Assembly: GCA_965279655.1 (NCBI GenBank)
Contig: OZ257255.1
Span: forward strand, 1,922,001-1,986,000
Direction: 5' to 3'
Length of the DNA: 64,000 bases
Source: SCTM01 sp965279655
GTDB taxonomy: Bacteria; Pseudomonadota; Alphaproteobacteria; Rhodospirillales; Rhodospirillaceae
Positions 9,000 through 16,364 of the stretch are shown here, in pieces. Below the pieces are notes generated by a model, which was not told the DNA's origin, ran no database searches, and worked only from the letters and a program-made list of their open reading frames with translations. How positions within the stretch are numbered: position 1 is the stretch's first letter; every line of letters begins with the position of its first letter. The translations under genes were made by a program, and so were the position numbers.

Positions 9000-9028
9000 G
9001 GGTCTCGGCGGGTCCTTGAGAGACCCGC
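9000..9028 (+). other. Two mutually exclusive hairpins
   Basis: GGGTCTC (9000-9006) can pair with GAGACCC (9020-9026), or GCGGGTC (9008-9014) with GACCCGC (9022-9028). The 3' arms overlap, so only one stem can form at a time. There is no T run after either. It sits between repeat copy B and the tRNA fragment. Function unknown. Confidence 0.35.
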
Positions 9029-9080
9029 AGTGGCGCGGAGGCTTATGGGCGCCTGATGCCGTCGGCTGGGCTAAAAAAAA

Positions 9081-9124
9081 TGGCGTCCCCACGGGGATTC
9101 GAACCCCGGTCGTCGCCGTGAAAG
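9081..9124 (-). tRNA. 3' fragment of tRNA-Glu(UUC): island attachment site
   Basis: On the minus strand this reads from the anticodon loop CTTTCAC through GGCGACGAC, the T arm CGGGG-TTCGAAT-CCCCG, the acceptor strand TGGGGAC, and GCCA. This is the 3' part of a tRNA-Glu with encoded CCA. The bases before the anticodon loop do not pair with its 3' stem, and no D arm or 5' acceptor strand (GTCCCCA) follows, so the gene is truncated. With a tyrosine recombinase gene 199 bases away, this is best read as the duplicated att half left by site-specific integration. Confidence 0.85.
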
Positions 9125-9322
9125 CGCTCATTCTGTGTCCACCACCGTCCGTGACAGTCCGCTATTAAGTTGAGCAAAATCAATAAGATATTGACGGTCC
9201 GCCCACACGAGCCTACGTTCGCTTGTCTTCGTCCCACCACGTATATTGGACAAAAGTTGGACAGAAGTTCTCTCGTTTTGTTCCGCCCTGTGTGAGTCTC
9301 CTACGAGGATTTTGCGCCGCCA

Positions 9323-10558
9323 ATGTCCCGTACTGTCAGAGATGCCAAGCTGGAAAGTCGCGCTGCCCGGAGGCAGCTCAATATCTCCGGCAAGCCCTAT
9401 TACCGTGCCCTCGAAAGCGGCCTTCACCTCGGCTACCGGAAGGGCAAGACAGGCGGCAGATGGGTAGTCCGGCTGTATGTCGGTGGGAAGGACTATAAGG
9501 TCCGCGCGATCGAGGGTACCCCTGACGATCTTCAGGACGCGGACGGTAAGGCCGTCTTGTCCTACGCCCAGGCACAGGAACTGGCTCGGGCCATGTTCCG
9601 ATCTCAGAACGCACCCATCGGTACGCGTCGCAGTGCCTTAACTGTGAAAGAAGCGTGCGACGATTATGTCGAGTTCCTGAAAGCCGAACGCAAGACCGGC
9701 GAAGAGGCTGCCGGCCGTCTCGCGAAGCACGTCTACCCTTATATCGGCTCCAAGGTCATCGTCGAACTGGTCTCCGCGGACATCGAAAAGGTTAAGCGCG
9801 GGATGGTCCGCAAGAACCCCGAGGACTCAGACGTCGAGCGCAAAAGTAAGGACTCCGCCAACCGCGTAATGTCGATACTACGTGCGGCACTCAACCGCGC
9901 TTTCCAGGACGAATCGAATAACATCGCTACCGATGCCGCATGGCGGCGGGTCAAACAATTTGAGAACGTCACACGCGCGCGGCAAGTCCATTTGGACCCC
10001 CAGCAATCGCGCGACCTCATTGCGGCCTGTGCCGCAGAGCCCGAGTTCCAGAGGCTTATAACTTCGACCCTGCTCACGGGTGCGCGTGCTCCGCACGAGC
10101 TTGCGGCAAGGCGCGTTCGGGACTTCCGGCAAGATCTCGGTACGCTAACGATTCTCGATGGGAAAACAGGCTACCGGGAAGTCGTTCTTACCCAGGAGGC
10201 CATTTCCTACTTTGTCGAGATCACGAAGGACCGCGATCCAGATGAGCTTCTACTGCCCAAAATCAATGGCGGAGCGTGGGACAAGAGCCATCACATCAAA
10301 CCGATGAAACGCGCTGCGAAACTCGCAAGCCTGCCTACGAAATGTACCATTTACTCGCTCCGGCACACATATGCGTCGCAATCCATCTTGGCTGGTATGA
10401 ATCTCAAACTCCTCGCGGAAAATATGGGCACATCCATCCGCATGTTGGAAAAGCACTACGGCAAGTTCATTGCAGCAAGCCGCCGACAGCTCGTGGAGCA
10501 AAGTGCGTTCAAGATCGGTCTGGATCTATGCCGGGCACCCACCCGGAACGCCGCCTAG
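9323..10558 (+). CDS. Tyrosine recombinase (phage-type integrase) of the genomic island
   Basis: A 411-residue site-specific recombinase that would cut and join the tRNA-Glu att sites. The N-terminal part (to about 100) is the arm-binding region, 105-200 the core-binding SAM-like domain, and 225-390 the catalytic domain. Visible catalytic residues are Arg255 (TGARAPHEL), Arg347 and His348 (YSLRHTYA) and the nucleophile Tyr379 (EKHYGK). The first His of the usual HxxR box is Tyr344. The LGH motif before the Tyr is replaced by MGTS, as in a known alphaproteobacterial integrase subtype. GAGGA lies about a dozen bases before the ATG. No excisionase gene is seen nearby. Confidence 0.9.
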   Translation: MSRTVRDAKLESRAARRQLNISGKPYYRALESGLHLGYRKGKTGGRWVVRLYVGGKDYKVRAIEGTPDDLQDADGKAVLSYAQAQELARAMFRSQNAPIGTRRSALTVKEACDDYVEFLKAERKTGEEAAGRLAKHVYPYIGSKVIVELVSADIEKVKRGMVRKNPEDSDVERKSKDSANRVMSILRAALNRAFQDESNNIATDAAWRRVKQFENVTRARQVHLDPQQSRDLIAACAAEPEFQRLITSTLLTGARAPHELAARRVRDFRQDLGTLTILDGKTGYREVVLTQEAISYFVEITKDRDPDELLLPKINGGAWDKSHHIKPMKRAAKLASLPTKCTIYSLRHTYASQSILAGMNLKLLAENMGTSIRMLEKHYGKFIAASRRQLVEQSAFKIGLDLCRAPTRNAA

Positions 10559-10572
10559 GGTGGGCGCCACCC
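10558..10572 (+). terminator. Hairpin at the integrase stop codon
   Basis: GGGTGG-GCG-CCACCC is a perfect six-base-pair stem that begins on the last base of the integrase stop codon. No T run follows, so it may act as an mRNA 3'-end stabiliser or a weak terminator. A second small stem, GTGGC-aaaac-GCCAC, lies at 10620-10634. Confidence 0.4.
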
Positions 10573-10729
10573 AATGCCAAAGCCGCGCGACCTGATCGTC
10601 GAACCAACATGTGGCATTAGTGGCAAAACGCCACAAGTTACCCATTTACGCTAAAAGCGCAGGACGGCCTTGAGCTACGCTAAACTTGGCGCAAGACGCC
10701 TGGCCGCGCACAGCGCCCATCCGCGCACG

Positions 10730-11254
10730 CTATTTTCCAGCAATAGTGCCGGCAATACTGACCACCCGCCGCCGCTGTGAATTCCGGATCAAAGCCCGCA
10801 GCGTTGTCTCCAGCGCCCGTGTAGACTCAGACACCACCCCTCCCCAGCAGTCCTCCATGCCGGTAGCCACCGCAGGCGACAGCTCCAAATAGAGCGCCTT
10901 GCCCGCGTCCGTCAGCTCGAGCAGCACGGAGCGTTGGTACGGCAGCATCTGCCGTTTGCGGATCAGCTGGATGCGTTCAAGCTTATCAATGATACGGCTC
11001 ATTCCGCCGCGGTTGTGGTTCATCGCAAGACAAAGTTCTGTCGCCGTGCACTGCCGGTTGCGATAGATGTGCTCAACCACCATCCACTGCGTAAAGTTTA
11101 TCCCATACTGCAGCAGCGACGCATTGGCGCGGGCGGACAGGGCATTCTTGGCTCTCAAAATGAGCAAGTAAAGTTCCGCCAGAGACGGTGCATTTTCTGC
11201 CGCGTTTAACACCTCAAGGGGCGGAAGCTGGCGGCGCGTAGTTGAGCGATGCAT
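10730..11254 (-). CDS. MarR family transcriptional regulator
   Basis: A 174-residue winged helix-turn-helix regulator. The recognition-helix region CTATELCLAMNHNRGGMSRIIDKLE is followed by the wing LIRKRQMLPYQRSVLLELTDAGK, the classic MarR pattern; such proteins usually repress nearby genes and release DNA on binding an aromatic or CoA-linked ligand. ATG 11254 (MHRSTTRR) is a more natural start than ATG 11308. It lies 72 bases downstream of the thiolase gene stop on the same strand. It is a candidate, not a proven, regulator of the island genes. Confidence 0.8.
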   Translation of the reverse strand: MHRSTTRRQLPPLEVLNAAENAPSLAELYLLILRAKNALSARANASLLQYGINFTQWMVVEHIYRNRQCTATELCLAMNHNRGGMSRIIDKLERIQLIRKRQMLPYQRSVLLELTDAGKALYLELSPAVATGMEDCWGGVVSESTRALETTLRALIRNSQRRRVVSIAGTIAGK

Positions 11255-11326
11255 GTGTATGTCTGTGATATCTGCTGGTGTGATGCTTTGCGCGGCTCTC
11301 CCGATCAAGGAAGAGCGCGGACCAAA

Positions 11327-12523
11327 TTATTTTGAGGCGAAATTCTCGATCACCATGGCTATCCCCTGCCCGCCACCAATGCACATGGTGATCAATCCAT
11401 ATTCTTTGCCGGTGCGCTTAAGCTCATAGAGCGCCTTGACTGTCAGGATTGCGCCCGTCGCACCGATGGGATGCCCCATGGCGATGGCGCCGCCATTGGG
11501 ATTGGTCTTGTCCGCCGGTAAATCCAGGTCCCGGGCGACAGCAATGGCTTGCGCCGCAAACGCTTCGTTTGACTCGATCGTGTCCATGTCGGCGATCGTA
11601 AGGCCAATTTTTTTCATTAGCTTTCTTACTGCGGGAACAGGGCCAATACCCATCTCACTGGGCTCCACCGCCGCGTGGCTATAGCCAGCAATGCGGGCCA
11701 TGGGGGATAGGCCCCGTTCCTGCGCTTCCGCAGCCGACATAATCACCAGCGCCGCCGCGCCATCGTTCAGTCCAGAAGCATTGCCTGCCGTAACCGTGCC
11801 ATCCTTTTTAAATGCGGGCTTTAGAGCGCGCAGTCCCTCAAGGCTTACATCGCCCCGGATATACTCATCAGAGTCAAAAATCGTTGATCCCTTGGAGTGT
11901 ACGATCTCAATCGGCAGTATTTGCTCTTTGAAATATCCAGCTTCGCGCGCTCGTACGCCACGGTGTTGGCTCGCAAACGCGAAAGCATCTTGCGCATCAC
12001 GGCTGATATTCCACTTTGCGGCGATGTTTTCCGCGGTAATCCCCATATGGCCATGGCCAAACGGATCGTGGAGCGCGGCAAGCATCATATCTGTGAGCTT
12101 CGCTTCGCCCATCTTCTGCCCCCACCGCGCACTTGGTACGGCATACGATGCACGGCTCATATTCTCCGCGCCGCCAGCGACCGCGACCGATATCTCTCCG
12201 AGCATGATTTGCTGTGCGGCGGATATGACGGCTTGCAAGCCGGATCCGCAGAGACGGTTTACCGTCATGGCAGGCGTGCTGACTGGAAGCCCCCCTTGGA
12301 CGCCGGCGACACGGGCCAAGTACATGTCCTTCGGTTCGCCATGAATCACCGAACCGAACACACAAGAGCCAACATCATTGGGATCAATCTGCGCGCGCGT
12401 CACTGCCGCGCGGACGCATTTTGCGGCGAGTTCCGTCGTGGGTATCTCTTTCAAGCTTCCGCCAAAGCTGCCAATCGCGGTTCGTACCGCCGACACAATC
12501 ACAACTTCATTAATCCCGCTCAT
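11327..12523 (-). CDS. Acetyl-CoA acetyltransferase / 3-ketoacyl-CoA thiolase
   Basis: A 398-residue thiolase, which cleaves a 3-ketoacyl-CoA with CoA to acetyl-CoA and a shortened acyl-CoA, or runs in reverse. All catalytic residues are visible: Cys92 (NRLCGSGLQA), His351 (MGHPIGATGA) and Cys381 (TMCIGGGQG). Length and motifs match the acetoacetyl-CoA thiolase group (AtoB/PhaA-like), which has relaxed chain-length specificity. In this island it would complete the beta-oxidation set (ligase, acyl-CoA dehydrogenases, hydratases). It is separated from the LLM gene upstream by a gap with a strong hairpin, so it may have its own promoter. Confidence 0.92.
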   Translation of the reverse strand: MSGINEVVIVSAVRTAIGSFGGSLKEIPTTELAAKCVRAAVTRAQIDPNDVGSCVFGSVIHGEPKDMYLARVAGVQGGLPVSTPAMTVNRLCGSGLQAVISAAQQIMLGEISVAVAGGAENMSRASYAVPSARWGQKMGEAKLTDMMLAALHDPFGHGHMGITAENIAAKWNISRDAQDAFAFASQHRGVRAREAGYFKEQILPIEIVHSKGSTIFDSDEYIRGDVSLEGLRALKPAFKKDGTVTAGNASGLNDGAAALVIMSAAEAQERGLSPMARIAGYSHAAVEPSEMGIGPVPAVRKLMKKIGLTIADMDTIESNEAFAAQAIAVARDLDLPADKTNPNGGAIAMGHPIGATGAILTVKALYELKRTGKEYGLITMCIGGGQGIAMVIENFASK

Positions 12524-12842
12524 CTGTCACCCTTCCTTCGCTCGCAAACCGCGACGATTCTTCTGATACGTCTGTGCGGCCAGCATCTATGTGATGAGCA
12601 CATTGCCCGTGCAGCACAACGCGAATTCTGACGTGAACTCAGTTATGCGATGACCGGTATCCGCCGCGCCGGCACGGTTGGCGAGTACTGCAGCGCGCAC
12701 GCCGCACGGATCAAATCGCGCTCTCTTACATACTTAGCCAGCGCCTCTTTTTGCAGTGGTGGGAAGGCGCCGCCTGGAGGAACGGCGCCTTCCCTTCTTG
12801 CGTAGGGGAAGTCATTACTACGCAAGCCGAATGGATGGGTTT
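12524..12842. other. Intergenic region with terminator-like hairpin
   Basis: I see no convincing gene in these 319 bases. A 60-codon minus-strand frame (12643-12825) is largely made of the hairpin sequence and has no family signal. The main feature is the stem-loop at 12761-12794. Confidence 0.5.
12761..12794 (-). terminator. Strong stem-loop downstream of the LLM monooxygenase gene
   Basis: GGGAAGGCGCCG (12761-12772) pairs perfectly with CGGCGCCTTCCC (12783-12794) around a 10-base loop. It lies about 50 bases after the LLM gene stop on the minus strand. The T run expected of an intrinsic terminator is absent on that strand, so it may terminate weakly or protect the mRNA end. Confidence 0.55.
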
Positions 12843-14009
12843 CTATTGCTTAGGGCCTGTGTTCCCACGCTCAGCAAGATGCCGATCGATATGAGCCTGG
12901 GTTGCCGTCTGGGCCGACGCACGGAAGGACTTATGATTCGCACCGGCCCACTCGTACGACGACTTGCGGGTTGCGTTTAGCCCTTTCACCTTGGGAAACA
13001 CATAGCGTGCGATAAGCTCATACGATTTGAGCTTGCGATCGAACGGCGCCCAATTGTGGTCATTGATCAAGAAGCAGCCAAAGCCGCCTGAAACCTCTTG
13101 CAGGCGCTGGATCTGAGCGAGGCAGTCGTCTGGCGTTCCGATAATAGCCCGACCGCTTTCAATAAGGTGCGTCACCGGATCACCCCGTCGCTCCGGCGGC
13201 GTAATGGGAACCACAGCGACGTCCTCAAAATACTTTACCCAGGCCTCAAGTCCAAAAGTCACATCCTTAAGCGCCTGCTCCCGTGTTTCCGCAACATGCA
13301 TCAATCCGACCATTCGCCAATTTGCGCGGTCGACTTGCGTGCCATGCTTATCCGCCATGTCCGTACAGATTTTCCAAACGTTTCCCGCCGCGGTGATGGC
13401 CTCTGGCGCTGTCGCGGAAAGAGAAAGCAAGCCGGTACCCAGCTTCCCCGCTAAACGCGGCCCTGACGGAGAAACCATGCACGCCGTGCAAACCTCGATC
13501 ATTTCCCCGTTGTAGAACGGAAGCTGCAGACGCGCGTCCTTCAGCTTGAACCAGTCGCAGGAGTAGGTAACCGTTTCTCCGCGGAACAATCTCACAATGC
13601 AGCTGAGGGCCTCCTCCATCATGTCGCGCTGGCGCACGGGATCGATTCCCATCATGAAGGCGTCTGATGGGAGCGCACCGGGGCCGGCGCCGAACATGGC
13701 TCGGCCGCGCGTCATGTGGTGAAGCTGCACCATTCTGTCTGCGAGGATCAGGGGATGCTGATAAGGAAGCGAGCAAACACCAGTTCCGAGCCTGATGCGC
13801 TTCGTACGCTCAGCCGCTGCTGTAATGATGAGCTCAGGCGACGCAATGATCTCGATGCCGGCAGAATGGTGTTCTCCGACCCACACCTCGTCATAGCCCA
13901 GGCTATCCAGATGCGTGATCGTCTGGAGATCCCGTTCCAGACATAGGGTGGGATCATCACCGAGAGGATGAAAGGGCGGAATGAGAACGCCGAAGCGGAA
14001 CGATGGCAT
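12843..14009 (-). CDS. LLM class flavin-dependent monooxygenase
   Basis: A 388-residue luciferase-like (bacterial luciferase/F420 superfamily) TIM-barrel oxidoreductase. The start FRFGVLIPPFHPLGD, the strand DEVWVGEHHSAG and the segment RIRLGTGVCSLPYQHPLILADRM are typical of the family. FMNH2 from a separate reductase would be the usual cofactor. Members carry out Baeyer-Villiger or hydroxylation reactions on cyclic ketones and related compounds, fitting a ring-opening step here. ATG 14009 is used; the codon at 14015 is TTG. The gene is preceded at 200 bases by a weak copy of the island motif. A second LLM gene starts at 63579. Confidence 0.85.
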   Translation of the reverse strand: MPSFRFGVLIPPFHPLGDDPTLCLERDLQTITHLDSLGYDEVWVGEHHSAGIEIIASPELIITAAAERTKRIRLGTGVCSLPYQHPLILADRMVQLHHMTRGRAMFGAGPGALPSDAFMMGIDPVRQRDMMEEALSCIVRLFRGETVTYSCDWFKLKDARLQLPFYNGEMIEVCTACMVSPSGPRLAGKLGTGLLSLSATAPEAITAAGNVWKICTDMADKHGTQVDRANWRMVGLMHVAETREQALKDVTFGLEAWVKYFEDVAVVPITPPERRGDPVTHLIESGRAIIGTPDDCLAQIQRLQEVSGGFGCFLINDHNWAPFDRKLKSYELIARYVFPKVKGLNATRKSSYEWAGANHKSFRASAQTATQAHIDRHLAERGNTGPKQ

Positions 14010-14080
14010 CAGCAACCCCCGGGCCCCGAGTGAGAAAGCGCGGCTGGCCCCACCATGCTCCGAATTGCAGGAGCCCTGCC

Positions 14081-14173
14081 GTGGACATCATCCATATCGA
14101 CATCGCGCGCAACAGCGTGACCGTGCGCGATAGCAGCTATGGCACGTCCCTGCCGAAACATGATTTTGAGTAG
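14081..14173 (+). pseudogene. Possible C-terminal remnant of an unknown gene
   Basis: From GTG 14081 a frame encodes VDIIHIDIARNSVTVRDSSYG and on to a tail ending KHDFE before TAG at 14171. It reads like the end of a real protein (regular hydrophobic alternation, proper stop), and the frame stays open further upstream without a clear start. I cannot name the family. It may be debris from a gene deleted here. Confidence 0.3.
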
Positions 14174-14208
14174 ACAGCATGCAATTATTTTGAAGATACG
14201 GTGCTGCG

Positions 14209-14231
14209 TCTAATACTTATCTACTCCGCGG
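14209..14231 (-). promoter_or_regulatory. Island motif, site a (weak)
   Basis: TCTAATA-N9 and then a degenerate right half. The TCTAATACTTATCTACT stretch matches site b (52584) at 15 of 17 positions. It lies 200 bases upstream of the LLM gene and about 100 bases upstream of the divergent SnoaL-like gene. It is the least palindromic of the sites. Confidence 0.35.
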
Positions 14232-14334
14232 TATTATGGTTTTCATATGAGCCTGATCCTTAGATTCCGGTTCACGCCGCCGCACACTTTGGGTCACTCT
14301 GAGCTGACGGAAAATGGTGGCGGAGGTCCAGTCA

Positions 14335-14880
14335 ATGGATTCACAGATCTTCTCAAATCCCCTCGTCGCGATGGTCGCACGCACGAAAATACAAGATTGC
14401 CTGGTGCGGTATTGCCGGGGCATAGACCGGTGTGATCCGGACTTGATCAAATCAGCTTATTGGCCAGACGCGACCGACATGCACGGCATCTTCAATGGCA
14501 ATGCGCACGCCTTTGCGGATTTTATCGTCCCGCGTATCGAGGCCATGGCCCGGACCGGGCACATGATCATGAACACAAGCTACGAGTTTGAGACCAAGAA
14601 CGCAGCGCGCGTCGAAACATATGTTCTGAGTTACTCAGAACGGAACACCGCGTCCGGCCATGAAGACCTGCTACAGGGGGGACGTTATCTGGATCGCTTT
14701 CAAGCACGAAGTGGTGAATGGCGGATTTTGGACCGCGTTTATGTGCTGGATTGGACCAAACATGGCAACTCTCCAGACCAGTGGGACGATCCCCGGTACG
14801 CGGTGTTTAAGTTTCGAGGCGGCCGTCGCGCGGAGGATCCGTGGAGCAAAGGTGAACCTTCCACAAGAGGTCCTCGCTAG
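14335..14880 (+). CDS. SnoaL/NTF2-like protein
   Basis: A 181-residue protein of the nuclear transport factor 2-like fold. Residues about 10-140 match the SnoaL-like polyketide cyclase/dehydratase group: IQDCLVRYCRGIDRCDPDLIKSAYWPDATD at the start and a strand region with GRYLDRFQ and GEWRILDRVYVLDW. Such proteins act as small dehydratases, isomerases or ring-hydroxylating dioxygenase beta-like subunits; the exact reaction cannot be told. GGAGG eight bases before ATG 14335 decides this start over ATG 14314. It is the only plus-strand gene between the integrase and 52.6 kb. Confidence 0.75.
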   Translation: MDSQIFSNPLVAMVARTKIQDCLVRYCRGIDRCDPDLIKSAYWPDATDMHGIFNGNAHAFADFIVPRIEAMARTGHMIMNTSYEFETKNAARVETYVLSYSERNTASGHEDLLQGGRYLDRFQARSGEWRILDRVYVLDWTKHGNSPDQWDDPRYAVFKFRGGRRAEDPWSKGEPSTRGPR

Positions 14881-14921
14881 CACGCGGACCAACGTAGTGC
14901 GTTTCAAGGCAGCGACGGGAA

Positions 14922-16364
14922 CTAGGAGACGCTAGATACGCCCTCCGGGCCAGCCGGCAATTTGGACTTTCCGGTCGCCGGTTGCGGGATCATAAGCAGC
15001 GCTGCCACGCCAAGAATGGATAGAACCAACATCACCACAAACACCGTTACATAGGCAGGCTCACCCGGAAGCGTTTGACCGCTGCCGTCGGGATTGCGGA
15101 CCAGATTTGTGGACAGAAGGATTCCGAGTATCTGCGTGCCGATCGAAGTGCCGATGCCGCGAATGACCTGAGTCATTCCAGTGGCTTCGCTGGCCCGTTC
15201 CTCCGGCGCCGCCTCCAGCACCAAATTTGGCGCAAACACAAAGATCATCGTCACGGCTGGTCCGATCAACAGCAAGACCATCGCAACGATGCTCCAGATC
15301 GATGAATGCTCAAATATAACGAATACCCAACCAAGAACGCTAACAATCGCGCCCGCCAACACGACGTTGCGACAGCCGATCCTAGCGCTCGCATATCCCG
15401 CAGCAAGGCTCGCGAGAGATGCTGTACCAGTTGCAGCAGCAATTATCGCGCCTGCAACAACCGGACTTACGCCGAATCCGACGCCGCTCCATGCCGGCTG
15501 CTGCAAGAGTGGCATGAACACGACAATCTCAAGCAATGGGCCGACGGCAAACACAAAGAGACATATGTTTGCGAACAGGATTTGACGGTTTTTAAGGAGA
15601 CGCAGATCGATCAACGGATTCTTATGTCGCAGCTCAATGGCAACCCATAGCGCCAGAAGGACGGCTCCCGCGGAAAGCACGAGCAAGAACGTGCTGCTTG
15701 CGAAACCCCACGCCACCATATTTGTGAATGCGAGCAGCAGGAGCGCAATAGCCGGCATCAGAAGTAGTCCGCCGCCAAAGTCAATTGGTCCGGAGAAATA
15801 CCGGCGTGACGCCGGCAGCAGAAATACGCTGGCCAATAGGGTAACTCCAGCGAGTACGGCCGTAACGACGAAGATCCCTTGCCAGCTCATCTTTTGAACA
15901 ATAAAGCCGCCGAGCACCGAGCCCATGCCCACACCAATCGCGTAGGTGGCTCCTAGCGCTCCGATACCGACAGCAATCCAGCGTCCGCTCGCCATTTCAC
16001 GGACAATGCCGTAGCACAGCGGAAGAATGGCCAGTGATGCGCCCTGCAGGGCCCGCCCTGCAATTATCATGTTGAGACTTGTCCCGACCGCGCTGACGAC
16101 GGATCCGGCACACGCGATCGCCAGGGTGACCGAGAGAACGCGTGTACGGCCATAGATATCCCCAAGGCGGCCGCCGATGGCGGCGGTACCTGCCGCAGTT
16201 AGAAAGAATGCCGTCATAACCCAGCTAACATGAGCCGGATCGCCATAGCGTGCGTAGAGGCTTGGCAGCGTGACGAACACCATTGTGGACTCGAGGGAAC
16301 ATGTGAGCTCTGCCGCGATCAGGACGCCGATCAACGTAAAGAAGTTCACGGGCTTAAGTGCCAT
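14922..16364 (-). CDS. MFS transporter, DHA2-like (14 TM)
   Basis: A 480-residue membrane transporter. ATG 16364 (MALKPVNFFTLIGVLIAAEL) overlaps the end of the flavoprotein gene by 11 bases; the longer frame upstream is a shadow. MFS motif A is visible as GGRLGDIYGRTRV. The number of hydrophobic stretches fits the 14-helix drug:H+ antiporter-2 subfamily. In this operon it may export an intermediate or take up the substrate processed by the amidohydrolase, ThDP enzyme and flavoprotein. Last gene of its operon. Confidence 0.85.
   Translation of the reverse strand: MALKPVNFFTLIGVLIAAELTCSLESTMVFVTLPSLYARYGDPAHVSWVMTAFFLTAAGTAAIGGRLGDIYGRTRVLSVTLAIACAGSVVSAVGTSLNMIIAGRALQGASLAILPLCYGIVREMASGRWIAVGIGALGATYAIGVGMGSVLGGFIVQKMSWQGIFVVTAVLAGVTLLASVFLLPASRRYFSGPIDFGGGLLLMPAIALLLLAFTNMVAWGFASSTFLLVLSAGAVLLALWVAIELRHKNPLIDLRLLKNRQILFANICLFVFAVGPLLEIVVFMPLLQQPAWSGVGFGVSPVVAGAIIAAATGTASLASLAAGYASARIGCRNVVLAGAIVSVLGWVFVIFEHSSIWSIVAMVLLLIGPAVTMIFVFAPNLVLEAAPEERASEATGMTQVIRGIGTSIGTQILGILLSTNLVRNPDGSGQTLPGEPAYVTVFVVMLVLSILGVAALLMIPQPATGKSKLPAGPEGVSSVS

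Larger units (their letters stand above)
8640..9080. other. Intergenic region between the TPR gene and the island junction
   Basis: No gene is seen here. The AT-rich stretch 8705-8740 is a likely promoter for the minus-strand TPR gene. Repeat copy B follows, then a pair of competing hairpins at 9000-9028. A run of eight A at 9073-9080 is, on the minus strand, a T run just after the tRNA-Glu fragment, as expected for the original tRNA terminator. Confidence 0.5.
14010..14334. other. Intergenic region with a possible gene remnant and a motif
   Basis: Between the divergent LLM and SnoaL-like genes. It holds a short plus-strand coding-like tail (14081-14173) and the island motif at 14209-14231. 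Nothing else is clear. Confidence 0.45.

Noticed and set aside
9081..9150. A complete tRNA-Glu gene
   Set aside because: The D arm and 5' acceptor strand are missing and the anticodon stem does not pair.
9043..9240. 65-codon frame over the tRNA fragment
   Set aside because: The GDDRGSNPRGD peptide is a translated tRNA 3' end, not a gene.
12643..12825. 60-codon minus-strand frame
   Set aside because: Much of it is the 12761-12794 hairpin and there is no family signal.
14881..16364. The MFS start at 16547 with 61 extra residues
   Set aside because: It would overlap the flavoprotein gene by 190 bases; ATG 16364 starts at the first membrane segment.
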